64,000 bases of DNA from Halisarca cf. caerulea (GCA_963170055.1 CAUJGJ010000444.1:6737618-6801617), one strand, 5' to 3'. Positions 43,991 through 55,911 are shown, counted from the first letter of the stretch. Numbers and translations are program-made. The notes: generated by a model not told the origin, from the letters alone.

Positions 43991-44592
43991 TTATCCAACT
44001 TGTCCATGCCCTAGCATTTATCTCGAAGGAGGGGTCACCACCTATACCCCCCCCCTACTGCTCCTCAGCGAGAACTTTCCAGACCTCAACCGAGTAACCC
44101 ATCAAAAGAAATATTATTCACCAAATTATTGAATTGCCTCTTATGATAAGGCTGACAACATATCAATGACATTATCATGAACTATAATTGCACACCCAAA
44201 TAGCCAATGAACTAGCAGGAATAATATATTAACTGAGAAAGATCCTAGTACCTAATGAACAGGCTAACACCACAATGCAATCACTAATCATACCTATCAG
44301 TTCATGAACCCAAAAATACTGATCAACCCACAGACAAAATCGTTAAGCCAATCTTAAACGAAGCGCCGGACAAAAAACGTGACTGCTCACAGAAACATTA
44401 TTATTTGATACAGACAACATATCAACAACAAAAAACAAAAACATAGAATAAACGATGCGCAGTGCTGACAAGAAATACAATTGCAAATATAAATAAGTAT
44501 AGCACACTACCCTGAAAGCATTAAACTATGTATGTAAAGAGGTGAATGTTGCAATACACAGTGCTATATGAATGCTGACTTGGTCTTCCCGT

Positions 44593-45583
44593 CTACCGGG
44601 CTAAAGACTTCGAAAGACTAGCTAATTTCTCTCTGGGTGTCTGAATATAAGTCTGATATGCGGAACTCTCCCATCGACCCAACAACTTGATAGTGGACTT
44701 GGGGACACCATGCATTGCTGCTGTAGTGGCCGCCCCAATCCGGAAACTGTGGCCAGCGTACTTGGTGCTGTCTACCCCTTGAGAGGCTAATGCTTGCCTG
44801 ACTGCTGCTATAAATTTACTCTTTCTGAGGGGAACTCCACCCTCCCACTGAAACAAAGGACCTGCCTTTGTTCCCCTTCGCCTCACATATGCAGCTAAGG
44901 CTGCCACAGGGCAAATGTCCTGGCCGGTCCTTGCCAAATGAATGACTACACCCACTCTAAAGGGGTCGGTCTTGGAAGCCTTCAACCTAATACTGACAAT
45001 GGATGGGGTGGAGTCTGCATCAAAAGAAACAGCCGAAAGGCTCAAGTGAATGACATCGGAGTACTGTTCCCCATCTGGAAGGGTAAACTCTCCGCAACGC
45101 AGGAAACCAAAAAAAAACAACGTTGCAAGCCGCCCAAAGCATAATATTATCAAAAGATGTAGCATTACTGCGCCAAGCTCGTTTAAGCACTCTCAGCATA
45201 TCAGCTGTTATAGGGAGACGCGACCGCTGAACAACACCATTACACCGCTTAATCCCCTGAATCACCAGATGCATCCGTGGAGTACATCCACAATAATTAT
45301 AGCCCTCTACCACATGATAATGACGAATAGCTGCTAAGTATACCTTGATAGTCCTGTGAGACAGACATTTCTTCCCTAGGTAAACCAAAAACCGAAGTAA
45401 AATAGGTTCCGACGTAGGGAATGCACATAACTTCAAACCCTGGCAGAACTCCTCATAGCACCGTCGACCTGCTGCATAAGATCTTGCTGTGGAGGGAGCA
45501 ACTCCTGCTGCCATAAATCGCTGAAGAGCTCCCTCCACTTCATTGATAGCCAGTCCGGTTGGTCTATGACGACTAGCTGCCAC
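44593..45583 (-). pseudogene. Tyrosine recombinase (YR), one frameshift
   Basis: From 45583: MAASRHRPTGLAINEVEGAL, then an N-terminal SAM-like DNA-binding domain (STARSYAAGRRCYEEFCQ), then the catalytic domain with FLRCGEFTLP (Arg), KASKTDPF (Lys), HSFRIGAATT (His-x-x-Arg), LLGRWES (Trp) and SAYQTYIQ (nucleophilic Tyr). All active-site residues are present. The frame changes inside a run of nine A (T on the coding strand) at about 45109-45117, so a single-base slip, or a sequencing error, separates it from an intact gene. It overlaps the RT gene end by about 150 bp in another frame. Confidence 0.8.
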
Positions 45584-47272
45584 AGACGGATGGGAATGGG
45601 GGTCGGATTGGCGACTGCCGAGGGGACCTGCAGGAAGAAACGTGGGAGGTCATCCCTAGAAATAGCATCAGCTGGACCATTGTTCTTCCCCGCTACATGT
45701 GATGCTTTCAAAGAAAACCCGAAAAAAGATACGATAAAAAACAATGACCTGAGCAAATGCATCACTGCACCAGAAGATTCCCGGGACGAACCACTATTGA
45801 TGGCGCAAACCACAGCCAAATTGTCGCACTGGCAAAGGACAGATTCCCCCCTCCAGCCAGGGCCCCAAACAGCACATGCACAAACGATGGGACAAAGTTC
45901 TTTTACCATAATAGACACATCATCCCATCGTAATGGCCAGGCACCTTGCAACCATTTCTCGCCCCATACTGCTCCACAACCCCAGTGCCCCGAAGCATCC
46001 AATGCGAAAACCACTGAAGACCTGGTGGAACCAGTCAACTCAGCAAGGGAACGACCATTAGATTTAGGCAAAAAACAGGACCACCAAGCTAAATCAGAAC
46101 GACAACCCAGGTTCAGCCGAAGATGAAAATAACTCTTCTTCACAGAGCCTAATACGTCATACAAGCGACGCAGAAAAACTCTTCCCTGAGAAACCACCAT
46201 ACAAGCGTGATTCAACTTGCCTACCAACTGCTCGAGTTCTTTCTTTGTGCAAGACTTACGAACCACCCATTCTTCTAACAGGGCCACTAGAGCTGACAAT
46301 TTCTGAGGAGGCAGACGGATCTCCATTGCCTGGGAATCTAGAACAAACCCCAAAAAGATGAGGGATGCAGACGGTCCCTCCCTTTTATCTGCAGCTAGGG
46401 GAATCCCAAGTTCCGCACAGGTCGATGACAAAGTCGATAAAGCAGACTGGCAGCCAGTCGACCCAGCAGGCCCCATCACTAGAAAATCATCCAAGTAATG
46501 GAGGATTGCTGCTACTCCCCGCTTGCGTACAACCCACTCCAAACCGTCAGCATACGCATTGAAAATTGCCGGAGCTGAAGATAACCCAAACGGAAGCTGT
46601 CTGTCCACATACACTTTACCCTTCCAAGACATGCCTAGCAAAAACCGATCCGCGGGATGTACTGGGACAATTCGATAAGCGCTAGCCACATCGATCTTGG
46701 CCAGTAAAGCCCCCTTCCCAAATTGGAGCATCATACGAGCGGCATCGACCACTGATGAATAAGCCATGCCTGTCAAGTTGTCATCAATGCCACTGTTGAC
46801 ACTGTACCCATCTGGGAAGGACATATCCACAATCAGACGCCATTTCCCAGGCCTACCAGATTTGGGAATGACACCAAAACAGTTTAAAATGACCGAAGGT
46901 ACCTCTCCTTTTGTCCAAGGCCCGGAGATGGTCCCATTCTGCAACTCCTTCTCCAGGTAGGCTTCAACTACTGCGGGATTAGCCAACGCCGACTGTAGGT
47001 TAGTCTTTGCGGACCGCACAATGCCTCCCCCAAACCCAATATGAACACCATGACGGATCCCCGACAACAAACAGTCCACCCAAGACCGGTTAGGATGATC
47101 CGACAATGCCGATTCCCAAGCCTGCCCCTTTAAGGGGGAGTGAACTTGCAAGGCATCAGGTGGAAGCTGAGACTGAGCAGGGACCATGACCCTGGAAACC
47201 TGCTGTAAAGCCACAAAACGACTGGCTAAACCTGGTGCTGCTGTCCATCCCTTGGGTACATGCGTGCCTAAG
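45433..47272 (-). CDS. RT-RNase H protein of the DIRS-like element
   Basis: A single open frame (ATG at 47214; open back to a likely acceptor, CCCTTAG, at 47273) of about 600 residues. RT motifs: GVIPKSGRPGKWRLIVDMSF, LAKIDVASAYRIVPVHPADR, LPFGLSSAPAIFNAYADGLE, ILHYLDDFLVMGP. RNase H motifs: VVFALDASGHWGCGAVW, KELCPIVCACAVWG, CDNLAVVCAINSG and HVAGKNNGPADAISRDDLP. No stop or shift is seen. Upstream, 47273-47845 has no frame and may be intron or spacer. Intact coding and a nearly intact recombinase suggest a young element. Confidence 0.85.
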
Positions 47273-47845
47273 GGAGAAATTTTTCAAAGAAATGATGACC
47301 GGAACAATTACCGGCTTATGTACCACTAAAAATTAGGAGCCATTGTAAAACAACATACTGAAATCAGACTCAAACCACCAACTCAAGAAAAGAACTTGAC
47401 TCAGCTCATACATGTCCCACCGTAGGACCGACAAAAAAAGGCAACCACCGGGACCTTAACATGGTACATGCCTAAACCACACACCATACATTCCACCACT
47501 GCAACTGAACAAAGACCCCTGCCAATACACCACACTACCCTTGCCAAGAAATTTTATATTTACTCCTATCAACAAAGTCCAATCATGCGAAATAACAAAT
47601 CGGATACTTAATATAATCATAATATATGAAATTATACATAAATGAACCATACATATATAGACATAATAACAAGAACATGGTCAACCGTAAAACACATGAT
47701 AAGCTCAAGGGAATAAAGTGTCCTTACAATAACCGACATAATAAACACATAGTGAGTCAATGAAAAAAGCGGGGCCATATCTACAGGTCTATAGTACAAT
47801 ACACAATTTCTCAGCTGAATGATCTCCCCCTTATACAGCCTGACA

Positions 47846-49949
47846 TCACCAACGCCGTAGAGGAGGCGGACCCCGACCGGGTACTGGAGCCACAGGTGGT
47901 GGTGGACCCCCACGTGGCGGATGACTGCCATACCCTCCATATGGCTGTGGTGTAGAAGAGAATGAGCACGAGGGCGCCTTATGCCCTGGACGACCACATG
48001 AAGAACACACATGAGGGTACATACAGTACGGCCGATCACACCGACGCCAATTAAATGCATCGCAGGACAGAAAGTACCTCCTGGACGCACTAGACTTGGG
48101 CAAAGACCTCTGAATCAACAAGGAGCTTTGGGGCCCAATAGCCATGGCCCACAAATCGTGATCCATTGTGCCCCAGTTTGAGCTCTTAGAGGCTGCCATC
48201 TTTTGTCTGAAAGCACGATCGTATGCCAACCATGCCTTACTGGGATAATCCCGAGCTAAACGAACAACAGAGGCTTGATACAACAACATTTGAGGAGCCA
48301 AATGCCCCTCTGCATCCACCAACACTGATGCATAGCAAGAAAAGGCTAGCAGCCAGTCCACCAGTTTGTCGACCATTGGGGGCTTCCGTGAATTCTTTCC
48401 ACTCTGTTGCAACAGAAAAGCCTCACCAATGGCCTCAGGAAGCAATTCCCCCAACTCCACAAACTCTCCCTTTTTAATCCGGGCCACGAGGGATGCTGGA
48501 ATGGCAGGCAGACCTGCCCCCGGTACAAAACCCAAATCCTTCGATGAAGTAGGGGTCAAGGAGGTAGCGGGGAGAACCGCTTGCCCATTACTGGTGCCCC
48601 CATCTTGGCCAGACAACGTGCCATCCTCACCCGTACCTGCTGGAGATGCTTGAGTGTCTGATGAAAGAGCAAATCAAATTCAAACGGCAAATGAACCAAC
48701 TGAAGCATCGAAGAACAAAGCCCATGCACACGGCAAATAAAAAAAAAAAAGATAACAACAATGTGGAAAAACAATAGGGTATAGAACCACACCTGACTGC
48801 GTAACACGCAGAAAAAATGTGGGAACTGCACAGAGGTCTCCCAACACCATCCCAATATATTAGAAACCTAACCACTATATAACACAATTAGGGAAAAAAC
48901 GGTGCAATAATATTAAAGGGAGCCCAACTGTGGGCATCCCAGTAAGAAACACCACCACTTGGGAGTGGGAATAACAACTAAAACCCAGCGGATAAACCGG
49001 TGGTAAAAAAGGGGAGCCAGACTCTAAGGCATCCCAATAAAAGAAAAAACAACACCACTGTAAAGTGGGAGTAACAACTGCAACCCAGTGAAAAGAACCA
49101 CTATAATAAAGGGAGCCACATTCCAAAGCATCCCAGGAAAAAAAATACACAACACCACTCTAGAGTGGGAATAACAATTTGGTAATCCCGTAGAAAGAGT
49201 CACTAGAATAAGGATATCTCAGGGATAGCCCGAAATGGCCAAAGAATAACAATAGACAAAACGTCGAGAACGCGTATGACCCCATGCCCAATCCCTCCAG
49301 CCCTCAAATAAAGGGCTGTAGACGGGCCAAAGACCGTCCCAATACGGCCATTAAACCACTGAGCTCAACACTCAGAGAGCACCAGACATAAAGGCATAAC
49401 AATGAAACCTATTATATGGTTTGATAACAACAGGAAAACGTGAGCCAATAAACACGCAGAACACAAACAGTGCAAGAGTATCACAAAGAGCGAGGAAGCC
49501 CTATGATACAACCACCAGGGCAAGGGGGGAGATACATGATGATTCAAATCAAGGAATACAATGTGATACAAAGAAACAGAAAACGGGTTCGGAGAATAGA
49601 GTTCTAAATGGGTACGGAGAATAGAGTTCTATATGGCACAAAGCACTGACAAACAAAGAAACCACAACACAGAAATTTAGCATCCAGAATACATCACAAC
49701 AAATAGACACACGGTGATACAATAGAGCATGCACACCTCAAATAGCCATACAAACCAACCTTCGCTGCCCGCGTCCTGAGACGATACCCGCGACCGAATT
49801 TGCGAAGGGCCAGAAGAGGACGACGTCTGAGACGCTAAAAGGGTGTCCAGCAGCCTGTCTTGCTGCTTCTGGATAGCGGTAACCGCGGCTGAAAGGTCAA
49901 CAACTGACTGCGACAGCGCCGTAACACTTGGACCAGGTTCGTCAGACAT
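47846..49949 (-). CDS. Gag-like protein of the DIRS-like element, two exons
   Basis: Exon 1, 49949-49760, starts MSDEPGPSVTALSQSVVDLS, followed by a short coiled coil (AAVTAIQKQQDRLLDTLL). A donor GTTGGT and acceptor TCATCAG (exon 2 from 48657) give a 1.1-kb intron. Exon 2 reads DTQASPAGTGEDG, FVELGELLPEAIGEAFLL, LAPQMLLYQASVVRLARDYP and a Cys-rich region CDRPYCMYPHVCSSCGRPGH, a zinc-knuckle-like nucleic-acid binding motif, then a Pro/Gly-rich tail. Splicing of the gag is inferred from sequence only. Confidence 0.65.
48918..49180. repeat. Minisatellite, three units of about 90 bp
   Basis: GGGAGCC..ACT..GGCATCCCA...CACCACT...GAGTGGGAATAACAACT recurs from 48918, 49014 and 49101, inside the gag intron of the DIRS-like element. 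Confidence 0.8.
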
Positions 49950-50102
49950 TAGAACGGATAAGCAAAGAAACACGCTTGAGAAGACACAACGAAAGAAAGA
50001 ACCGCTTTCTCCGTTTCTCTCTTGGAACAGCCGGTTCGCCTGGCTTCTGTTGTGGTCGCCCCGCGTGTACTCTCCCTTAGTCCAGAACGGGTGACTGATG
50101 AC

Positions 50103-50583
50103 ATGAGGGCAGAGGAGCGGGCCAAGGAACGTCCACACAGGAAGGCAGATGAGCCATGTTCTTCATCTACGAGGAAGAAGGCACCAGCAGCAAAGAAGAA
50201 GACAGTAGACCCCGTGTTAGAAGAGCGGCAGCAAAGAGCAATGGCCAAAATGAAAGAGTTGGGCGTCACTTTGCTTGAGGTAAGGATGCGTACATGCTGT
50301 TTTGCATGACTTCTGTCTTTCATGAATTTACATTCTTTCGGTGTTTTTAGGATAATGTTGATGGAAAACGGCGATGCCCTGCCTGTCGTCAACTCCGCAC
50401 AGCGAGTGACAAGACACCTGATGAGCAGATTCATCGTATGTTGGGGAAGTCCAACAAGATCTGGTGTCCCTACGCCGATGACATGGCAACGTTGCGGAAA
50501 TTTGAAAAGGAGCAGAAGGAGCGACTTCTGGCATCATGGTGGCGTGGCAATGAGGCCAAGCGCAAAAAGAAAGGACAGCTTTA
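50103..50583 (+). pseudogene. Likely last two exons of the DUF6729-like gene
   Basis: Exon 50103-50280 encodes DMRAEERAKERPHRKADEPC and QQRAMAKMKELGVTLLE and ends at donor GTAAGG. Exon 50352-50583, after acceptor TTTTTAG, encodes RRCPACRQLRTASDKTPDEQ, a KIWCPYADD block and KEQKERLLASWWRGNEAKRK, with a CPAC..WCPYAD zinc-binding pattern and a basic end. Frames join across the intron. I place it with the gene at 39718-43380 because the strand and basic charge fit and a mobile element lies between. This linkage is inference. Confidence 0.45.
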
Positions 50584-50672
50584 GTGCCTTTTTGAGCCGC
50601 TTATACTAATTTTTAATTATACACTGCTGGCGTAGGGGGCGAAATATTGATATATAGAACACAAAAACGATT

Positions 50673-50810
50673 ATAGCCTTTTCCTTCATTTCCTTCTTTC
50701 TTCCTTTCCTTCTTTCTACCTTTCCTTCTTCCTCCCTTTTCCTTTCTTTTTTATTTTTCTTTCTTTCCACCCTTTCCCCTCCTTTTCTCCCTTTTTCCCC
50801 CCTCCCTTCA
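50673..50810 (+). repeat. Polypyrimidine tract
   Basis: About 140 bp of TTCCTTTC/CCCTTTTC sequence. Its reverse strand is GA-rich, and RLE LINE sequence starts just downstream. Confidence 0.85.
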
Positions 50811-50879
50811 GTCTGTTATCCCCCAGCCCTGAGACAGTTGAGGAGAGCAGGGTCTGACCCTGAGGCAGTCAAACAACTA

Positions 50880-51714
50880 GCAGGTGAATTCCACAGTCTT
50901 GTTTGAGCACACAACCGATTGAACAAGACCATAAAGTAATTGGAGCAAGCACAGAACCAAAAGTAGCAGAGGAAGGACTGTTACAAGGACATCCACAAAT
51001 TTGTGCATAAGATTCCCAATGATGAGAGCTACACCTCCATTGAGCCGACCTTCTCTTGGCAGGACGCAGAGACCTACTTCACTGAGGTGTACTCTGCCTT
51101 GCCAAGAGATTTCACCAGACCACCATGGATGCCCGAGGCCCCTGCTCCCTCAGTTGCGCTTGACACCAGTGCCTTCACCATAGAGGAGGTTGCCCAGGTG
51201 TTGTCCAAGTCAGTATCGTGTCCCAGCCCTGTGGACCAGATACCCTATCTGGTGCTAAAGAAGTGTCCTTCCATGATGCCGGCCCTGCCTCATCTATTCA
51301 ACTCTTGCTGGGCAGAGAAGAGGGTGCCAGCAGCCTGGAAGGTCAGTATGCTGAGACTGCTGGGGAAGAAGAAGGCTGCGAAGGACCCCAAGCTACCCAA
51401 GAATTCCCATACCCATTGCCTTGACCTCTTGCATTGGCAAGGTGTTCACCAGCCTGTTGAAGCAGCACTAGATGGACGACTACATGAGAAGGAACAGCTA
51501 CCAGAACACCGCCTTGCAGAAGGCCTTTATTGATGGAGTGCCTGGCTGTACCAAACATCACCTCAAGCTTCCGTCCATGCTGGGTGAGGCTCGGAGGAAG
51601 CAAAGACCTCTGTGTGTGTGCTGGTTGGACCTCGCCAATGCCTTTGGCAGTGTCCACCACAACCTCATCCAGTACTCATTCGGCCACTACCACGCCTACG
51701 GGACTGACACCATT
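50880..51714 (+). pseudogene. RLE LINE, truncated RT copy
   Basis: SYTSIEPTFSWQDAETYFTE, PPWMPEAPAPSVALDTSAFT, VSCPSPVDQIPYLVLKKCPS, RVPAAWKVSMLRLLGKKK, then after a frameshift near 51400 ALQKAFIDGVPGCTKHHLKL and CWLDLANAFGSVHHNLIQYS with the first catalytic Asp. The copy is cut at 51714 by a MITE end, before the YADD motif. Confidence 0.75.
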
Positions 51715-52204
51715 CGCATGTGGGACATGTCCAAAATCTCCCTAATGTGCTAACAAGCTGGAATTTTAGCGAAAACATATCTGAGATGGCTTCAAATCAT
51801 GTGACATACGCGTGACATTCTATTATGTTTTTGTTTAGCTGGATCGATAGCGCTGCGTGGCAATTCATTGTAGATTTGGTGCTTTTAAGGAGAAGATATC
51901 TGAGGAGAAACAGTGTCAAGCACGTGTATTTGCATAAGGATGATTGCAGACTGCTCGAATTTCGAAATTGGGTGTAATATTTCAGTCAGTGGTAAGTTCA
52001 AGGCATTAGGAAGGCTGTATAAAGTGATACATCCTAGTCTAAGATGTTTAGGCTAGTAAGAGACTTTTCTATTTAGATTTAGGCTTAACAATGACTACTG
52101 TACACACCTTGTTCTTCAAGATTGCTGATCGGCGCTGAATGACTCAAACGCCTAAAATTTTCCTCTTTTGCCGACTTTACACTTTCTTCAGTTATCTGCC
52201 TTCT
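51715..52204. mobile_element. MITE end CGCATGTGGGACATGTCC and unassigned sequence
   Basis: The 18-bp end motif is identical to both ends of the element at 55912-56640. A matching inverted end before 52204 is not seen, so this copy is truncated or its far end has diverged. Confidence 0.5.
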
Positions 52205-53258
52205 TTAACCTTTTGCCGTCCACGTTACAATTTTTCGCTAGCCCTTTACCTTCCATAAGGCCATTTTTGGCATGCATATTCTGTGATCAAGAAGCTTGAC
52301 ATTCGTCTATTGTTCTAGTTCGAATACTTTTCTTAGTAATAGTAAACTTGCTAGCCGTCATTGCTAAGGACTTTTAACAAGTTTAGAATTCTCATCGCCC
52401 CTGCAGCTTGGAGTGTATCCGCCGTTTTCGGGCAAGGTCGTTTTCGGTCTGTGATCTATATTCCCTGAACGTTTGCAACTTTGAAGGTAGGCACTAGTCC
52501 TTAACATGTATGCGAGTATGTGTTTCTTTTATCGATCAACTCTCACAAGTCTACGTGGGCAATTTACAAATGCACACTTTCTGTAATTTTATGTCATTTT
52601 TGGGTGGCCCCTATATTGTTTTTACTTTCACCAGAAGTGTCCGTAAGGTCCATAACAATGTATATATATATATGTATATATATGTCAACAACATGGCGGA
52701 CGTTAAGGCAGTACTCAATTCTTGGCTATAATTCGACGAAATTGGAACATTTGCTCCTCATTTCATCAGCAAAGAGTCTTTTGGAGCAGAAGAGATCCTC
52801 GAAGTGTTAGTTTTGTGAATAACGACTTTTTCCGAGCAATTCGAGTTTCCAGGGCTGTAGGCGGCCCACGAGCTTTTTAAACTCGAATCGCTTGTTACTG
52901 ACATAATATCACGTACATACGATAAGACTAGAAATTTTTATCTCGTATAATCGCGTACGTACATGCATCTCTTCACAAATCAATACACAACAGCAGCATG
53001 GCACTGCAAAGAAAAAACAGATGGATCCCAATGAAGTCTTGAAAAAGTCATGGATCTGAATGACAGCCTTTGAGAAAACTCCGATACAGATGATGAAGAT
53101 ATAATGGTGAGTGAAGACAATTTGGATCCACTTAATGGGATTCAAGAAGCTGACTTGAATGAATCTGCAATGGATGGAATTGGTCAGTCACTCTTGGATA
53201 CCCCATCTGCCCTTACTCCCTCTCACTCTGTCACAGACCCTCTTGCTCTCGTTTGAAT
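52205..53258 (+). pseudogene. piggyBac copy 4 remnant (5' part)
   Basis: TTAACCTTTTGCCGTCCACG at 52205 is a piggyBac-type left end. From 52998, MALQRKNR and, across shifted frames, the acidic region LDPLNGIQEADLNESAMDGI follow; Y copy 5 is inserted between. No catalytic domain remains. PiggyBac copy 3 abuts it at the TTAA at 53259. Confidence 0.55.
52597..52896 (-). mobile_element. Hairpin-ended element, subfamily Y, copy 5
   Basis: TTTTTGGGTGGCCCCTATATTG, (TA)n, CAACATGGCGGACG and the end GGCGGCCCACGAGC...CTCGAATCGCTTGTT. It shares the AGTGTTAGTTTTGTGAATAA type of insert with copy 4. Diverged from copies 1-3. Confidence 0.8.
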
Positions 53259-53262
53259 TTAA

Positions 53263-55709
53263 CCTTTTGACCTCCACGTGTTTTTGTTAAGGCGTTTGTG
53301 TTCATGTCCATAAGCCACTTTAGTGGTGCGCATTTTGTTGCACACTTGTTGAAGGAACCGAACAGTAGTGAATCGTCATACTAGCTTTTTGCCTTTGAAT
53401 CTGTATGCTAGTCAATCCAGAACTGAAATTGATACGGGTGGGTTGTAAATTTTGACCGTACTATACATGTACATGTGACCGTACGTTGTAAATCTGCTAA
53501 TAATCATACGAATGCGAATCCTGGTGTTTGCCGTATATTTGGCAGCCCTAACAACATGTAAACCACGCAATAATACTCCCCTTTCACTACAGACACGAAT
53601 ACAATCAATGAAAATGGCAAAACTAGCCAATTTTGAAAGTAGTCAATGGTGAAAGTAGTCAATGGTGAAAGTTTGGCTGGGGACAGTGACTGGGAAGATT
53701 CCAATGATGACTTTTTCAATGATGATCAAGTAGGTCTACAGAAGAGCTTTCACAGACTGCATGCATCTGAGGATCCACTTGAAAGGTTTGGACTGGAGAC
53801 ACATGTTGAAGACCAAGTTGACGAGATATCACACACACCCCATTGCCTACACAACAGAATGCATCCATCAATAGTGGCATCACAAACATGCAGGAAAGCA
53901 ACACACCTCAAGAGATTGACAGTCAAGTTGATTCACATCCTCAAACCAGCACATGCACAGCTTCTGAGCCTCCCACCTTACTGCAACCCAGTGCCAGCCA
54001 TACTATGCCAGTGTCTTCGTCAAGTAGTTCTGCAACTGATCCATTTTAGTTTATCCCAGGACCAACCCCAATCATCCACGACACACTTGATGGAAGCAGT
54101 CATCCCTATGAGTTCTTCTGCAAGATCTGGGATGATGACACCTTTCAGCGTGTTGCTGATCAATCTAACCTCTATGCACAGCAGAAGCAAACTGCAGAAT
54201 GGGTGACAACAAGTGAGAAAGAAATACAGTCATTGATAGGTATACAATTGGCTATGGGTATAGTATATCTACCATCCATGTTTGACTACTGGAATACCAA
54301 CCCACTACTGAATACCCCAGGCATCACTTCGGGCATGTCGAGGCACGGGTTTCGATCACTGTTGAGCCATCTCCACCTAAATGACAACTCCACTGCCCCA
54401 GACCAATCATCACAACAGTTTGACAAACTGTACAAGGTTAGGCCTTCGCTGGAGCGTATTCGTAACAACAGCCAAATTTGCTATCAACTGCGTCAACAGC
54501 TCTCGGTAGACGAGGCCATGATTCTTTTCAAAGGCCGAAGTTCCATGAAGCAGAACATGCCTTTAAAGCCTATTAAACATGGCTACAAGATGTGGTGCAT
54601 TTGTGATGCAACCAATGGCGGCTATGTGTACAACTTCAATATGTACACAGGCGAAGCCAATGACACCAGCAACAGTGTAGAGGATTCACTCTCCTCAAGG
54701 GCAGTGCAGAATTTGATGGAGCCCCTGTACCTGAGAAACCACCATGTCTACATGGACAATTTTTTCAGTAGTCTGGAATTGTGCAAAAAATTGGCAGAAA
54801 AAGGCACCTACATGATTGGCACTATGAGGGTAAATAGAAGAGGGTGGCCTGTGGAATTGAAGAAAGTGCAGCAGCTGAGTAAGGAGATGGCTAGAGGTGA
54901 TACCAAATCTACTGTGGTAGATGGCATTCAGTGTCTTCTTTGGAAAGACAACAAAGGAGTTTCTCTCGTCAACAATATAGTGGATCCCAACAAGCGATCT
55001 ACGGTGCTTAGGAGCAATAAAGATGGCACAAGAGCTCAGATTCCCTGCCCTGAAGCAATTTGTCTTTACAATCACTTCATGGGGGAGTAAAACAAGTGGT
55101 GGATGCAGATATACTACTTCTTATTGGACACAACAATCACTAACGCGTATATCATCTACAACACTACTCCCCACACAAAGAAACTCACCCATATTGAGTT
55201 TGTTCTCGCCATAGCACAGCATCTAATCTCCTGTCACAACTCTAGGAAGAGGCCTGCTGTGTCTCAGGCACCACCTGCCGCCCGCCTCCAAGGAAGACAC
55301 TTCCCATCGAAGAATGTCGACAAGCTGCAATGCTGCGCATGTACAGAACGAAAGAGGACCATCTACTGTTGTAGTGACTGCTGCACTGAGGTACCCATAC
55401 CCCTTTGTCCCACTCCTTGCTTCAGAATATACCACACTCGCCAGAATATAGCTAAGAAATAAACTATACTGTAAACTATTTGGATAATTGCGTGTAAGTG
55501 TATGCAATTGTGTTTTTAATACTTTTCTTTTTGTATTAGTATGTCGTTCTACAACAGTATGTCTGCATAAAACTTGGCCTGTGAACTATTCTTTTAATGC
55601 TCTATCCAACCATATAAGTTTCATAGCGATTGCGCAACTTTCGCACCTTGCAGATGGGAAGTATACTTGTTATCATAAGCCACTAAAGTGGCTTATGGAC
55701 GTGAAAAGG
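53263..55709 (+). mobile_element. piggyBac element, copy 3, complete ends
   Basis: TTAA at 53259-53262 and 55710-55713 flank CCTTTTGACCTCCACG and CGTGAAAAGG. Subterminal hairpins CCATAAGCCACTTTAGTGG and CCACTAAAGTGGCTTATGG lie near the two ends. Length 2447 bp. Its right flank is RLE LINE 3'-terminal sequence. Confidence 0.85.
53646..55462 (+). pseudogene. piggyBac transposase copy 3, third catalytic region deleted
   Basis: An acidic start (DSDWEDSNDDFFNDD), a frameshift near 53840, a TAG near 54049, then a long open frame (54203-55090): FDKLYKVRPSLERI, the first Asp in LSVDEAMILFKGRSSMKQNM, the second in YMDNFFSSLELCKKL, and NHFMGE followed at once by a stop and NKWWMQIYYF. The segment with the third catalytic Asp (GVDxxD) is missing, so it could not cut DNA. 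The C-terminal Cys-rich domain (CCACTERKRT...CCSDCCTEVP...CFRIYHTR) is present in a further frame. Confidence 0.8.
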
Positions 55710-55713
55710 TTAA

Positions 55714-55911
55714 TAATGGTAACACAAAAAATAGAGAGAAAGAGAGGGAGAGAGAGTTGCTATGGAAACAAAAATGGAGATGTGGTCTAAAGTGCTGTGA
55801 AAGATTTTCTCCACAAGAAGGCTTTATGGGGATTGCTGTCTAAGCCAAAACACAACACAACTACAGCTAACAACCAGCGCTGTTTTAGTGAAGAATTGGA
55901 GTTGACCTTTT
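55714..55911 (+). repeat. RLE LINE 3' end, short GA tract and 5' UTR
   Basis: TAATGGTAACAC (LINE 3' end), then AGAGAGAAAGAGAGGGAGAG, then GTTGCTATGGAAACAAAAAT..., which is the family's 5' UTR as at 4405 and 32641. Confidence 0.7.

Larger units (their letters stand above)
44000..50095 (-). mobile_element. DIRS/Ngaro-like tyrosine-recombinase retroelement
   Basis: Read leftward it has gag in two exons, a fused RT-RNase H gene, and an overlapping tyrosine recombinase gene, the gene order of DIRS/Ngaro elements. No methyltransferase domain follows RNase H, which favours the Ngaro type. Terminal repeats could not be fixed; GGCGACC occurs near both edges (43421 and, inverted, 50053). It separates two parts of the DUF6729-like gene. 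Confidence 0.7.

Noticed and set aside
45566..46126. 186-codon plus-strand frame
   Set aside because: Antisense shadow of the intact DIRS RT-RNase H gene.
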